Assembly (NCBI GenBank): GCA_004026145.2
Contig: CP034990.1
Coordinates: forward strand, 12,831,947 to 12,895,946
Origin: Takifugu bimaculatus
Taxonomy: Eukaryota > Chordata > Actinopteri > Tetraodontiformes > Tetraodontidae
DNA length: 64,000 nt
Direction: 5' to 3'
A model generated the notes under the pieces. That model worked only from the letters and a program-made list of their open reading frames with translations, was not told where the DNA came from and did not search any database. Position numbers and translations under genes: made by a program. Below are positions 1 through 23,765 of the stretch, one piece after another; within the stretch, counting starts at the first letter, position 1, and each line of letters opens with the position of its first letter.

Positions 1-267
1 TTCTTTGGTTAAAATCAATTCTTAGTAGTAACAATGAGACATGATCCAATTTTAGTCAAGAAATAGAATCAAGACCTTTAACATTTGCTCAAACTGTTGC
101 AATCTATCTATACATGGATTCTCTCTTCATTCCAATGAACACCAGTGATTCAAGCAGCAGACAATTTCTACTACTATCTGAGCGATCCATGGTCCATACG
201 ACTCTAGAAACCAACGTCCATCAGATCTAAACTATATTGACAGCGCTAGTGTAAAAGCTCTTCTTAC
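1..267 (-). other. ttc17: TTC17 intron 14 (partial)
   Basis: The exon ending at 268 is followed on the minus strand by gtaaga, a good splice donor. The remaining sequence to the window edge is AT-rich with no further exon that I can recognise, so the next TTC17 exon lies outside the window. Confidence 0.7.
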
Positions 268-3200
268 CTGTTTCATAGCTTGAGCTATTCTAGAGCCAAC
301 CTGCTCCAGCGACCATCCTCCGCTACGCGACTTCAGGATCTACAATTACAGAAACGGTTCAGTCAGGCAACTTTGGATTAGATTTAATAACTTTATTAAG
401 CACAATTATTTGGAATACTGGTACAGCATCAATAATTGAGTATCACTGAAGGAGGTTTAGCATCAGGCTCTGGCTCAATGTATTTGTTTCCTGAGAATGA
501 TCTGCTTATACAATATGGGGAATGAAAAACAGACATCACTGGGGACCATAGAAACAGAGCCCACAGGAGAATTCTAGAGAGGTGGTGGGATTGAACACAG
601 AGCAATCAAGAATAACCAGGTAAAACCGGGGGGTTAAATAGGCCATCCTAATCTGTGGAGGAGAGCATGTGGCGCATCAGCTGGTCAGATTTTGTGCAGC
701 TTTGAGTTGTCTGCCTGAACCAGCTCCACGGACTTCCCATCATTAATGATTTGATATTCTCCCCAATGCTCACACATACAGACAAATGTGTCAGTTAAAG
801 TCGCAATAATTCAGTTCAATTCAATATTTTTTCACAATTTCTTCACGGTGTCGCATAACAATTTAAGTCAGATACCTGGAAGGCGAAGGGATCTGGCAGC
901 TCCTTTTCTTCCAAAGGCCAATCTAGCGAGGCTGGCAGAAGGGTTGGATAAGTCTGGGTGTTGGGACCACAGTCGGGAACATCTAGTGTCTGAGGAGGAC
1001 TGCTGGCTCCATACAGGACAGTCGACACAGGACTGAATGTAGGCAAAGATAAACCACTCAGATGATTCTGCTTTGGCAAATCTTAGAACAGACAGATGCT
1101 CACAGAGGCATCACTTTTGTCTCAACACACTGGTATATGCTCCTTCTACAACAACATGCCAAGTGCAACCTGTCCACAAAAAGAGACCATGTACCCAAAG
1201 AACACACACAGTCAAGAGTTGTGTATTGACCTGAGGCCCTGTGTTTCAGGAGGAAGGTAGTAGGTTGGCAGCAGGTGAGCAGTAGGAACGCTCGAATACT
1301 CAAGAGCACAGTCGCTCCTCTGAGGCCACAGCATCCTCTGGATTTCCTAAAGCAGAAATGCACATTCTGCTGTCAAACGACCGCTTTGACATTGCTGTCA
1401 AGCTACCATGATTACCGTTACTGTTGTACAATACTATGCAAATACAGTAAATACAAACCTGAAAAGTCACAGTTCTACAAAGCCCACAAGCATGATTATG
1501 GGTGAGCAAAATGAATAGTACGGACTATTAATCACCGAGTAGGATTAGGACTTTGTAATGATGCAGCAGAGCTTCTACAGTGCTTGAATGTTTGATTGTG
1601 AGTTGGCCTGAAATTTGATAGTGTGCAGTAACACAGCACAGGCATTATTTGACCTTTGGATCAGTTATAAAAGCAAAAAGTGTAACATTTAAAACAGAAT
1701 CCCATCTTGCCTTTGTGTATTGTTGGTTGCCCCAGAGAGCTGCAGCAGGGTCTTGGTCTCCAGCCACAGAAGGATGGACCTGGGGACTCGGTGTCGACTG
1801 GTTTGCATTTCGTTCTGACACAAGTGCCACGCTGGGTGCCACAGACACATCCTCTCCAAACTACGAACAAAAGAAATACAGGGAGTCAAGAAACAAACGT
1901 GCTCACCCCATTTGCCCAAAACACCTCCACTAGAATCTAAACAGGAACAAAAAGCGGTAGAGCGAGTGTTTTGCAACCTGGCTGTCAATTACCTGTCTCA
2001 TACTTAAAGTATCTTAATGCTCACTTGGACATAGTGGACCTGTTCAAACAGATCACCACGGTGATAGCGCACAGGAAGGTCAAAGGGGCAGTAGAGGCTA
2101 CGCTGCTGCTGACCCAGGAGGCACATCTGATGGTTCCCTAAAGCAGCAAACAGGAGAACAAAAGTGTCTTTCTATGTTGCACATGCAAAATGAAACTTTA
2201 ACCTACGAAAAATTATAGGAAAATGCCACTTCTGCAAATTCCCTGAGGAGTTACACATTGCAACACCATAAACTGCCAAAAACAGAAACAAATTACCTCC
2301 ACTACTACTCTGGGTTTTCAGAAATAATATAGGCTAAAAAGGTGCAGCAAATTCACTCCAAGCTGCACTATGTGAATCTCATGCATGCTCTTTTGGATGT
2401 TTCTCATGCACTTTCTCATGCTGGGTTGAAATCCAACTCAATGGTAAAATGCTGCCTTACCCAGCTGGGCTTCTTTGGCCATCTGGGTTTCGTGGATAAT
2501 ATTGCGAAGTATCTGCTCTTCCTGAAGCAGCTTGTACTTGTCCAGGGTCTCCTGCTGGTGGAGGTAGTGATCGTGCTGCTTCTGGTACTCTTTCAGCTCA
2601 TTCAGAGTCCGCTGCAGAGACCTACATGGATGACGAAAACAACAGGATGAAAATGCAGCCAAGTCAACAACAGTCAACCTTCAGCTACAACAGCGATAAA
2701 CCAGAGAACATGTGAAAAAAGTCTTTTTACCCCTCCCTCATGTATGAATGCTTGCCCACCTGTGTTGAGCTTCCAGACGCTGCTCCAGTTTTTGCTGACA
2801 CAGCACAGCATGTTTCCTCCTGAGTGCCTGCTCAAAGCCTGGCTGGGCCTGCAGTGCCTGCTCATAACACAGCACCGAATGGTTGTACTCCCCAAGCATC
2901 TAGTCAGACAGTGGCAAAGCAGAAATAGTTGATTAAACACAGACTGTCTCAATTATCCTTTACTACAAAACTCCGCCACAGCTAAGGGTTAACCCGGGTT
3001 TTTTCTGTCATCCGACCACAAATCTGAGCTGCAGTGTTTTCGACTCACAGCATAAATGTTTCCTAAAGTGTAGTGACTAGTAAACAGGTCTGAGGTGAGG
3101 TCCAGGGCGGCGTGGGCAAGAATAGCAGCATCAGCAGAGAAGTGGGCACGGTGCAGGATGTTGGCCATGTTGACCAGGGCTACGTCCTTCTGCTGTCTGC

Positions 3201-6200
3201 GTGAGGGGGGGAAACCACCAAGCATGAGAATGCAGACACCTGCGACGGGCCTCGCACACTATAGCGTATACACACACAAACACACACTAATGCTGCGGCT
3301 CTCAACAAGCCGACTTTACCTTGGAGAGAAATGCAGAGCACGCACCACACAGTCCACCGCTTTCTGGGGCTCATTTTTCATTCTCCAGTAAAATGAGGCC
3401 ATGTTGTACAACACCCAGGATGATGAGTTCTGCAACACAAAGTGAAAATAATTCCATTTGCTAAATTAAACAGATAGTCTGATGAAATTTGCCAATGGAA
3501 TGAAAGTGAAAAATGAACACATTACAAATCAAATGGTGTGAAGAGCTGTGTCTAATATCTGTCTCTGACATTATTTTTAGGCATTTATTTTGTATAAATC
3601 CCAAAAAGCCACAGCCGTAGTCCTTCTCTCCCACTCTTCGCAGTAACAGTAGTAGTATTTGTGCTGGTGGCTGCTAGTTCAGAGGTCCAGAGACACCAGA
3701 GTGACTTTATATCCAAAACAGATTATTTCACCATCACAATGCCTTTGTGGGGTGATAACAAATCATAGTTCTGCTGTAGTGTAGTTTCAGGACAGCTCTT
3801 TCATGGTTTGGGACAACCATTTGTAATTTAGGACAATTGTGAAATCATAAAAGGAAACGATGTATTTTCTCTACTAAGCATTTCACATTATGAGCAGCTC
3901 TTACCCTCATTAGCGCTTGATGAATGCGATGGCCCACCTCATCTACACTGTGCCCTAACTTATGAGACAATGAGCTAAAAATGGGATCCTCCTTGGAAAG
4001 CACTGGGGAGGTCAGGTTTGCCCTCTCCTGCACTCCCTGGAACAGACAGAAGGGAACGTGTCAGATACCCTGAAGGGAAAATGAAGAACTCATGTTCTCA
4101 ACTAGCAGCGGTACCAACGAAAACATCTCCAGTGTTAAGAAGTATGCAAAATTCAAGTGTTTTAGTTAACACATCCAGCTATTTTTAAAGGAGTATGAGT
4201 TCTGCTGCTGTACATATATTCAGCCCAAACTATCCAAATTTAAGACAACTGTTATTTGCACATTTTCCTAAGGAGACCCACATGCACCCTCTCCAGGAAG
4301 CAACGATTCATTGAATGCTAATGAGGCGACATTATGTCTGAAGGAATGAGTAAACCCAATGTTTTTACTCCTGGTGAGTCAGCAGAAGGCGGAAACATTT
4401 TAATATCATAAACAGCCTCGGCTTTCCTTTGAACTGCAGCTGTGTGGAAGAGGTTTGGAACTGAAGGAGAATTTTGCATCAACAATCATTTCCAGCTGCT
4501 GGAGTTGATCAGAGTTCATATTCAATGTACCAATGGCAACAAACTATTTTGGTTTAAAAAAATTTACCTTATCCAAACAAACAACAAAGCAATGATATAT
4601 TATACATATTATTGTTACATATTGCCAATTACTGTATATTATTTTTGGCTATCTGCAAAGTCATCAAAAATGGTTACTCAGTATGTTAATTAGGAAATAA
4701 CTGATGCGACAAAACGTGTTTTAATCCACCTCATATTAAAAGTATTTAAAGCAGCTTATAGGGAAGGTATTGCCACGAGTGAGTGTTGTTTCGTTCAGAA
4801 CAATTTTCTCACATTTGTCCTTCACTCACCCTGAGATGCTGGAAAGCATGAATACTGTAAGGTAGGTCAAAGACTTGTGCACAGTCAGGCTTTTCCAGGT
4901 CTCGAGGCATAGCTGACCTAGAATCCAGGTAGTCTCCGGGACTGGGGGGAATCCCAAGACATCAAAGGAAAACTTTATCATGGTATAGGGGATAAGCAAT
5001 CACGACTGATAAAGGTGATAACCTGAATCAATCACTGGTTGCAGAATGTGAAACGTATAAATTATGTAATAAAGTATATATTTGAAATCGGAGTTCTTAC
5101 ATGATGTCTTTGCTTTCCAAGGAAATATAGGTGCCATCATAAAGGTCCAGGTCACCAAGGGGAACTTTGGCCAGGACGCAGTCTGGGTCTTCTTTGTAAT
5201 GTCTCTGCTCGAGACCCGTGTCTCGATCCTCATTCTCCTCGATGTGAATCTTTTGTGCCACAAGCTGCTTCTGCTCGACAAAGATACACATGCACGAATA
5301 AGCCCAGTGAATAAGAAATAGCAGCTTCATGGAAAGCAACGTTAAACCAAAGACAGCAGCGATGCCATGAGGAGGGAAAGGTGACACCAAAATAGCGTTG
5401 ACACATCGTGGAACACACCTCCAGCTTCTTGAGGTAGTTAACGCGACCATCCTGCCTCATGAAGATAACAACATCATGCGGATGTTTCAGATTCAACGGT
5501 GAATGAACCTAAAATTTAAAAAAAGAAAATAGTGGTGTGAGAGCCATTACAACGCAGCGTGGTACTGATTCATTCACCGAGCAACGACGTCGAAAACTTC
5601 AATCCTAAGCTTTATGAGTCCCTTTATGAGTATGGTGATCGCAATCGGGCTTTCTTTTCAGGCAAAAAGATTAGATTGGTGACAACGTGTAGTAACACAA
5701 GCTAACGTTCATAGCGCCCATAATAAGCAGTTTACTCACTGACATTTCCATGTGCTGGAGTCACGTCGACTACAAACACCTTACGATAACGTCACTTTGA
5801 GGGTACGTTAAGCTAGCCCGAGCTAATAGATTTGGTCCAACAAATGCTTTAAAGATATATGTAGCATTCAGAGCCGCTGCCACCCCACGCAGGTTTTAAA
5901 TATGTAATTCAGACACGCCGTTAAAATGTTAGTAAACCAAGTATGGAAATATTACAGTTTGTTCTGACTGAAATAGCTTTACGTGTTAGCTACCTTACAG
6001 GTCAGTGATCAAACTAACGTTAACCATCATACTTGTTGTTGAATTTTCCCATCCTCGGTGACAACCCAGTGGGTGGTCGCTCCTCCAGAATCCACAATAA
6101 GTATGCACAGAATGATAAAAAGCTTCCCCTGAAATGACGGTTTTCGTGAGTAGTTCACTCGGCAGGGCATTGACTCTGGACAGTCTCTCCTGAGGTCCGC

Positions 6201-6203
6201 CAT
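268..6203 (-). CDS. ttc17: TTC17, tetratricopeptide repeat protein 17, 5' part (14 exons, incomplete at window edge)
   Basis: Coding exons in transcript order: 6203-6033, 5508-5419, 5270-5101, 4941-4830, 4036-3905, 3429-3320, 3196-3049, 2899-2760, 2621-2461, 2137-2025, 1860-1711, 1346-1231, about 1056 or 1081 to 876, 339-268. Recognition rests on family-specific stretches such as TTHWVVTEDGKIQQQ, IHIEENEDRDTGLEQRH, NMASFYWRMKNEP and LHRAHFSADAA. The chosen start (MADLRRDC) is followed by a hydrophobic segment (LFIILCILIV) that looks like a signal peptide. A first TPR block is encoded by exons 5-8 and a lysine/glutamine-rich helical stretch (RTLNELKEYQKQHDHYL) by exon 9. About 630 codons are visible, against about 1140 in human. 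Mammalian TTC17 has been linked to actin organisation and ciliogenesis. Exon phases agree except at the exon 12/13 junction. Exon 11 appears to end with a GC donor. Divergent from TRAF6. Confidence 0.93.
876..1081 (-). CDS. ttc17: TTC17 exon 13, acceptor and frame uncertain
   Basis: The frame ending PLEEKELPDPFAF then CAG|gtatct joins in phase to exon 14 (ILKSRSGG...), matching the MPDDHARK-ILLSR stretch of human TTC17, so the 3' part of the exon is secure. The best acceptor (ctgttctaag, exon from 1081) would need one base left over from exon 12, but exon 12 ends with two. A weaker acceptor (exon from 1056) restores phase but drops residues NHLSG, which resemble the family. Either the weak acceptor is used or there is a one-base error near here. 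Confidence 0.55.
1711..1860 (-). CDS. ttc17: TTC17 exon 11 with a GC splice donor
   Basis: Begins TTTGGAGAGGAT (F-G-E-D) after a clear acceptor. No good GT donor lies at the place where family similarity stops. AAAG|gcaaga is a typical GC donor and gives a phase-0 join to exon 12 (EIQRM then LWPQRSDC), with a spacing near that of human TTC17. The alternative donor gttaca about 24 bases further on would add eight residues not expected in the family. Confidence 0.6.
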
Positions 6204-7072
6204 TTTTCTTTCTGAATTTATTTTTGCTGCTCTGTGGCAACCAGTGTCGCCGAGCCTCCGACCACACGGTGGCGCTACCGTCCGCACCAGCCACAGACCG
6301 TCGTTGATGACGTGCATTAAAAAAAGACCCCAGGAAATTCTGTAGAAGCGAAGTTTGCGAGATTTCAAAGAAAGGGTGGGTACAATTTAAGAGCATTATC
6401 TACTTTTTAAGACGTAATAACTGTATTTTCTTTGTTGCCACAGCAGATGGAATTTATATTTAAGCCTTGGCGTTTTGGGCATTGACGTATTTCGCCTAAG
6501 TACAAAACAAGTTCCGCATCCAAGGTTAGAAGTGATCCAAAAAGCTACCGCAACACTGAAGTCAGTACGTTATACCATCTGTTATAAGACATGCTTTCTC
6601 TTTTGTTGTAGCATCCCTGCGCAGTTTCGCTGCGTTCAGGAACTGTCGTACATTTACGGTTTCATCTGCCACGAGTAATCGCATGTTTTGAGGTTAAACT
6701 ATATAATAAAAGCCATTAATTTAAGTAAGGAGCTTAAGGTAATGCACAAGAAACAAGTGCCAAGATTGTTTCTACATCTGTTTGGTAGACGGTGTCTTTG
6801 ATGAGGTCACGTCATATAAAATTATCTCACAAAAACCTCACATCAAGTACATGAAAACCATAAAAAAATAGATATTTTTGTTCTTCTGAGCTCTATTATT
6901 ACTATGCTACAAACTAGTAGTACTTTGCAATGTTTATGATTGTTGAGTTCTTTCTGAACTTGGTATTGATCAGGTTTTATTCTGGGAAAAAATGATACCC
7001 CTGTTGCAAAATGGTGAACATTTATATACATAATAAATACATCATAATTCATATTTGCGCTACTTTCCACAG
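6204..7072. promoter_or_regulatory. Divergent TTC17/TRAF6 intergenic region with TRAF6 5' UTR
   Basis: The TTC17 start codon (minus) and the TRAF6 start codon (plus) are 869 bp apart and point away from each other, so both promoters must lie here. A TGACGTG element, a CRE/ATF-like site, sits near 6307 in a CG-containing stretch. The TRAF6 ATG is immediately preceded by tactttccacag, an intron acceptor, so at least one noncoding TRAF6 exon should lie upstream. I could not choose its donor. The AT-rich 6680-7050 stretch is most likely the 5' UTR intron. Confidence 0.6.
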
Positions 7073-7395
7073 ATGGCGTGCTTTGACAGCAGTAAGGAAA
7101 GTCTGGAGGACAGCTTTGATGGGGCTGTTGGTGGAAAGCTCTCCGGTTGTGCTTTGGCTATGTCGGAAAAAGAACGGGAGTCTCTTCTTAACCCATCAGA
7201 AAGCCCCAGCACATATATGAGTGGTGCCTCATCTAGTTTTCAGGATGCCACTCACCAGCAAGGCTACGACGTGGAGTTTGATCCACCCTTAGAAAGCAAA
7301 TATGAGTGCCCTATCTGTCTAATGGCTTTAAGGAATGCTATTCAAACCCCCTGCGGTCATCGATTCTGCAAGATCTGCATTGAGAAGTCCATCCG
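7073..7395 (+). CDS. traf6: TRAF6 coding exon 1 (N-terminus and most of RING)
   Basis: The start ATG follows the acceptor directly. The exon encodes a serine-rich leader and YECPIC...[13 protein letters not shown], covering the first six zinc ligands. The last RING ligands (RCPVDNEM) are at the start of exon 2. It ends ATCCG|gtaagc in phase 2. Confidence 0.92.
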
Positions 7396-9776
7396 GTAAG
7401 CTTTCATGCTTAAAAGAACTGATTACTACTTAACCTATCGCACATATCGTCACACAAGCACCACAATGTTTGTAACCGAGCAAGTTGTCATGTTAGTAAT
7501 GCAAAATGTCATTCGTGTACTGTGCATGATGTAGGCTCTGATGTTCTTGAAACTCATTTCTGTTTTCTTGCATACAGTGATGCGGGACAAAGATGCCCTG
7601 TGGACAATGAAATGCTGTCAAAGGAGCAGCTGTTTCCTGATAACTTTGCCAAGCGGGAGATTCTTTCACTGACTGTTCGCTGCTCCAACCCTGGCTGTAC
7701 TGGGAAAATGGAGCTCAGGCATTTAGAGGTGAGGGTTCTAAGCATATATCAACAATAATTTAAAAAACAAATATAAATTGTTGTCAGTTAAATACTGTCA
7801 GCATCCTCCGGTGTTCATGATGAATGGCTGATTACGTGGTACAAAACCAAGTAATTTTTTAAGAATCTTTTCTCTTTCCCCAGGATCATTTGGCACATTG
7901 TCAGTTTGCAACTGTGCCTTGTCCACACTGCCAACAGTCTGTGAGAAAGACCATTTTGGAGGAACATATGACTGCTGAGTGCAGAAGGAGACCTGTGTCA
8001 TGTCCTGACTGCATAGAAACTTTTGTCTACGAAGAGAGAGAGGTAGTCTTGGCTCTCGAATTGGGAAATCCCTCAGCTTGTATTCGCTGCAAACAAATCT
8101 CCTCATAAAATGGTTTTTGTCTCCTTGTAGCGCCATGAACAGCAGTGTCCTTTTGCCAGCGTGATGTGCCCGTACTGTGACATGGATCTCGTTAGAGACC
8201 AGGTCAGTGATACAAGAAGTGTGTCTCCAATAAATCAGTGGAGTTTGCTATGTTTCGGTTTTACACCATTATAGAATCGTTGTAAAACTCAAGATTATAG
8301 TAAAGTCATTGACTTTTTTTTTCAGATGGAATCTCACTGTGATACTGATTGCCCTATAGCCCCCATTGCCTGTACTTTTAGCTTGTTTGGATGTAAGGAA
8401 AGGGTAAGTACTTGGAATGACAGCTGTCCTTTGTCATCGGTAACAACCACAACATGAACTGCTCGCCTCCACAGATGCAGCGTCACGACCTCGCTCGGCA
8501 CATGCAGGATTTCACGCAGATGCACATGCACTACATGGCGGATTTTCTACGCGGCCTCAACCTCAATGGCACAACACCCAAACCCCTGGGTGCAATAGGA
8601 CATTCTATTTCCTTCGAGGACCATGGAGCATCAGCGTCATCCTGTGACAAAGGAGTGTCGAGCAGCAACTGCGCCCCCTGCCAGCCAAATGAGGAGACGC
8701 AGAGGACTGAGGGAGATGGATAGACGATTGGTGAAGCAAGATCACCAGCTGCGTGAGCTCATCATTTTAAAAGAAACCCAGGTAAAGGATATCAATTAAA
8801 TACACAGGAATAGTTGAAAGCTCTTTTTTGAATTGCATAAGTAAACTCAATGGGATAGTTGTTTCCTAGATCACCTGACTCACTGCCTGTGATTTGTTGA
8901 TTTCCCTTGTTTGATAGGGATCCTTCATCTCAATCTCATACCTTTGCGGGATCAGAAGCCATTAACCACCTTAATATTATTAGAACTTACTGTTAGGTGT
9001 CTCCGAACTTTCAAAATAAGAGCACTTATTGCCGGGACTTCCATGAATCCTCGATAAGGAAACATTTTTCTGACCGATCTCTGCTTGTTGCTCTCCACTC
9101 TTAGCCTCCGTTGTTAACACATTGATGGTTGTTGTTGTTATCAGAACCGATTCTGCTTTCTGTTCCACAGGCTGGTCAGCTCGCAGAGCTTGGGAGAAGA
9201 GTGTCCATGTTGGAGGAGACGGTGAGGGAGCTGGAGTCACAGCACTGTACTGGGATCTTTATCTGGCGCCTCAAAGATTTTTCTGTCCTGCTGCGGAACC
9301 AAGAAGCCGGTCTGCCCGTAGTGGAGCACAGCCCAGCTTTCTACACAGGCCGTCCAGGCTATAAGCTGTGCCTGCGATTACACCTGCAGTCTCCAAATGC
9401 CCAGCGCTGTTCCAATTTTATCTCCCTCTTTGTTCACACCATGCAAGGAGCCTTTGATGGGCTGCTGACCTGGCCCTTCCAGGGCACCATCCGCCTTGCT
9501 ATCCTCGACCAAGGCCCTGAGGGTCAGCACCACGTCGAAGTGATGGAGACTAAACCAGACCTGCAGGCCTTCCAGAAGCCAACCATCATTCGTAATCCCA
9601 AAGGGTTTGGCTACGTGACATTTCTGCACCTACAGCATCTGAATCAGAGAGCGTATGTCAAAGATGATATCCTGCTCATCCGGTGCGAGGTTACGCCACG
9701 CTTTGATAACATGTTTCACCGCGATGGAATAACTGTACAGCCAAGAGGACCCGAGGCCTCTATGATGAGGGACTAA
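7073..9776 (+). CDS. traf6: TRAF6, TNF receptor-associated factor 6 (RING E3 ubiquitin ligase)
   Basis: Exons: 7073-7395, 7578-7728, 7884-8042, 8131-8202, 8326-8403, 8475-8781, 9171-9776, all with GT-AG ends and compatible phases. Product about 564 residues, against 522 in human. Order: RING around residues 79-117 (C79, C82, C94, H96, C99, C102, C114, D117), TRAF-type zinc fingers in exons 2-6, coiled coil across exons 6-7, and a MATH/TRAF-C domain from about residue 391 ([44 protein letters not shown]). TRAF6 makes K63-linked ubiquitin chains with UBC13/UEV1A downstream of IL-1R/TLR and TNF-family receptors to activate NF-kB and MAPK. As given, exon 6 has one surplus base that closes the frame at TAG 8721-8723; downstream coding sequence is otherwise intact. 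Tail-to-tail with TRPM5. Confidence 0.95.
8475..8781 (+). CDS. traf6: TRAF6 exon 6, carries a one-base frame break
   Basis: The exon begins [12 protein letters not shown] in phase 0 and the next exon also starts in phase 0, so its length must be a multiple of three. It is 307 bp. The first frame reads through NEETQR and then reaches TAG at 8721-8723. The frame one base later reads [18 protein letters not shown], which is the TRAF6 coiled-coil start (human KLVRQDHQIREL), and continues in phase into exon 7. The surplus base is near 8706. A real allele, an assembly error or a lineage-specific pseudogenisation are all possible. Error or polymorphism is favoured because everything downstream is conserved. 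Confidence 0.85.
9171..9776 (+). CDS. traf6: TRAF6 exon 7 (coiled coil end and MATH domain)
   Basis: A single large 3' exon of 202 codons including the stop, as is typical of TRAF genes. It begins [16 protein letters not shown] (heptad pattern) and then carries the receptor-binding MATH domain through ILLIRCEV. It ends in a short tail and TAA at 9774-9776. Confidence 0.94.
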   Translation, partial: AGQLAELGRRVSMLEETVRELESQHCTGIFIWRLKDFSVLLRNQEAGLPVVEHSPAFYTGRPGYKLCLRLHLQSPNAQRCSNFISLFVHTMQGAFDGLLTWPFQGTIRLAILDQGPEGQHHVEVMETKPDLQAFQKPTIIRNPKGFGYVTFLHLQHLNQRAYVKDDILLIRCEVTPRFDNMFHRDGITVQPRGPEASMMRD

Positions 9777-10785
9777 AGTTCAGCACAGCTTCTGGAACAT
9801 CTTGGTGTCATTGTTACAGGGATTCACCAACACACAGGTCAACGTCGATGGATAATATATCTGTGACTCACGCGGATCTCAGCATGGCTTATGTCAAGGA
9901 TATGATTTGGTGGCCTTTTAGGAGGTGTGAATGTTCAGAATTCCTTGGAAGACTTTGGGAACTGGTCAAAGGAAGCAAACGTGTTTAAAGGCCTCCCCAT
10001 TGTAGTGCAGATCCTGTCCTAACACGCATTCTCGAGGATCTACATGTATGCACTGGAGGACGGTCACAGTAGGAATCATTCATTTACACGTTACAAAACA
10101 AAAGAGATGGCTGTAATATATGTGGCTTTCTGAAGAACCTTCACTGATCGCCAGGACGTCGTGTCTTGTGACAGATATTTCAGAGACACAAACCCTTCGC
10201 TGGTTTCTTTGGACCAGTACCTTTCACCGATCAAACGTGACCTTGACAGCTGTTTGTTCAGCCTTCCACGATGTATTCAACATTGTGCATTCACTTCTTT
10301 CACTTTCTCCATTTTCCGCTTGTTGCAGTGACGATGCCGTCAGTTATATTACTTCGGCCTCAGATATCCAGAACGCGAAGCCGGATGTAACAGTGTTATT
10401 TCATGTCCTGCTGAAAGCCCGCTTATTGGAAAACTGATTCTTGTGAGGATTATCCGCTGCGATGAGATGAATTCAAAGCAGATCCTGGTCTAGTTTTCAG
10501 CATGAAAATGAGCGACAAAAACCTGAAGCACTGTGAACGGACTTCCCAGCGAGGGGAGGGACGGCGGCGAGACACATGATGCCTTGAAGTGAAAAGAGGT
10601 TGTCCAATCATAGTAGAGATGCAATAAATGATCATTTTAATGCTGACCTGTATGTCACTGAACAATTTAGTCTCATTCTTGCCATTTAATTAAGAAAAGA
10701 GTGCCACTGATCTGTGACTGTAATCTGTAAAATGAGCAATGAAAACAATTCAATAATATTCTAATAAAAAAGGTCCGGCACAAGC
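9777..10785 (+). other. traf6: TRAF6 3' UTR with two polyadenylation signals
   Basis: Noncoding sequence after the stop. AATAAA occurs at 10623-10628 and again at 10763-10768, so cleavage is expected near 10645 and/or 10785. The second site is about 80-100 bp from the opposing TRPM5 stop codon. No repeat or further ORF is convincing here. Confidence 0.6.
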
Positions 10786-10863
10786 TAACTGTATCTTTTA
10801 CGTTTAATTCCATTCTCATCACTAAACCCTTCTAAAAATCATCCTTCTTGACTGCTGCCATAT

Positions 10864-23684
<12,821 letters not shown>

Positions 23685-23765
23685 ACCTCGGGCTACAAAC
23701 TCCAGTGTTTTATCCACTGCAGCGCAGCAAGAGCAGCCCAGCAGGACGCTGACAGAAACACACAT

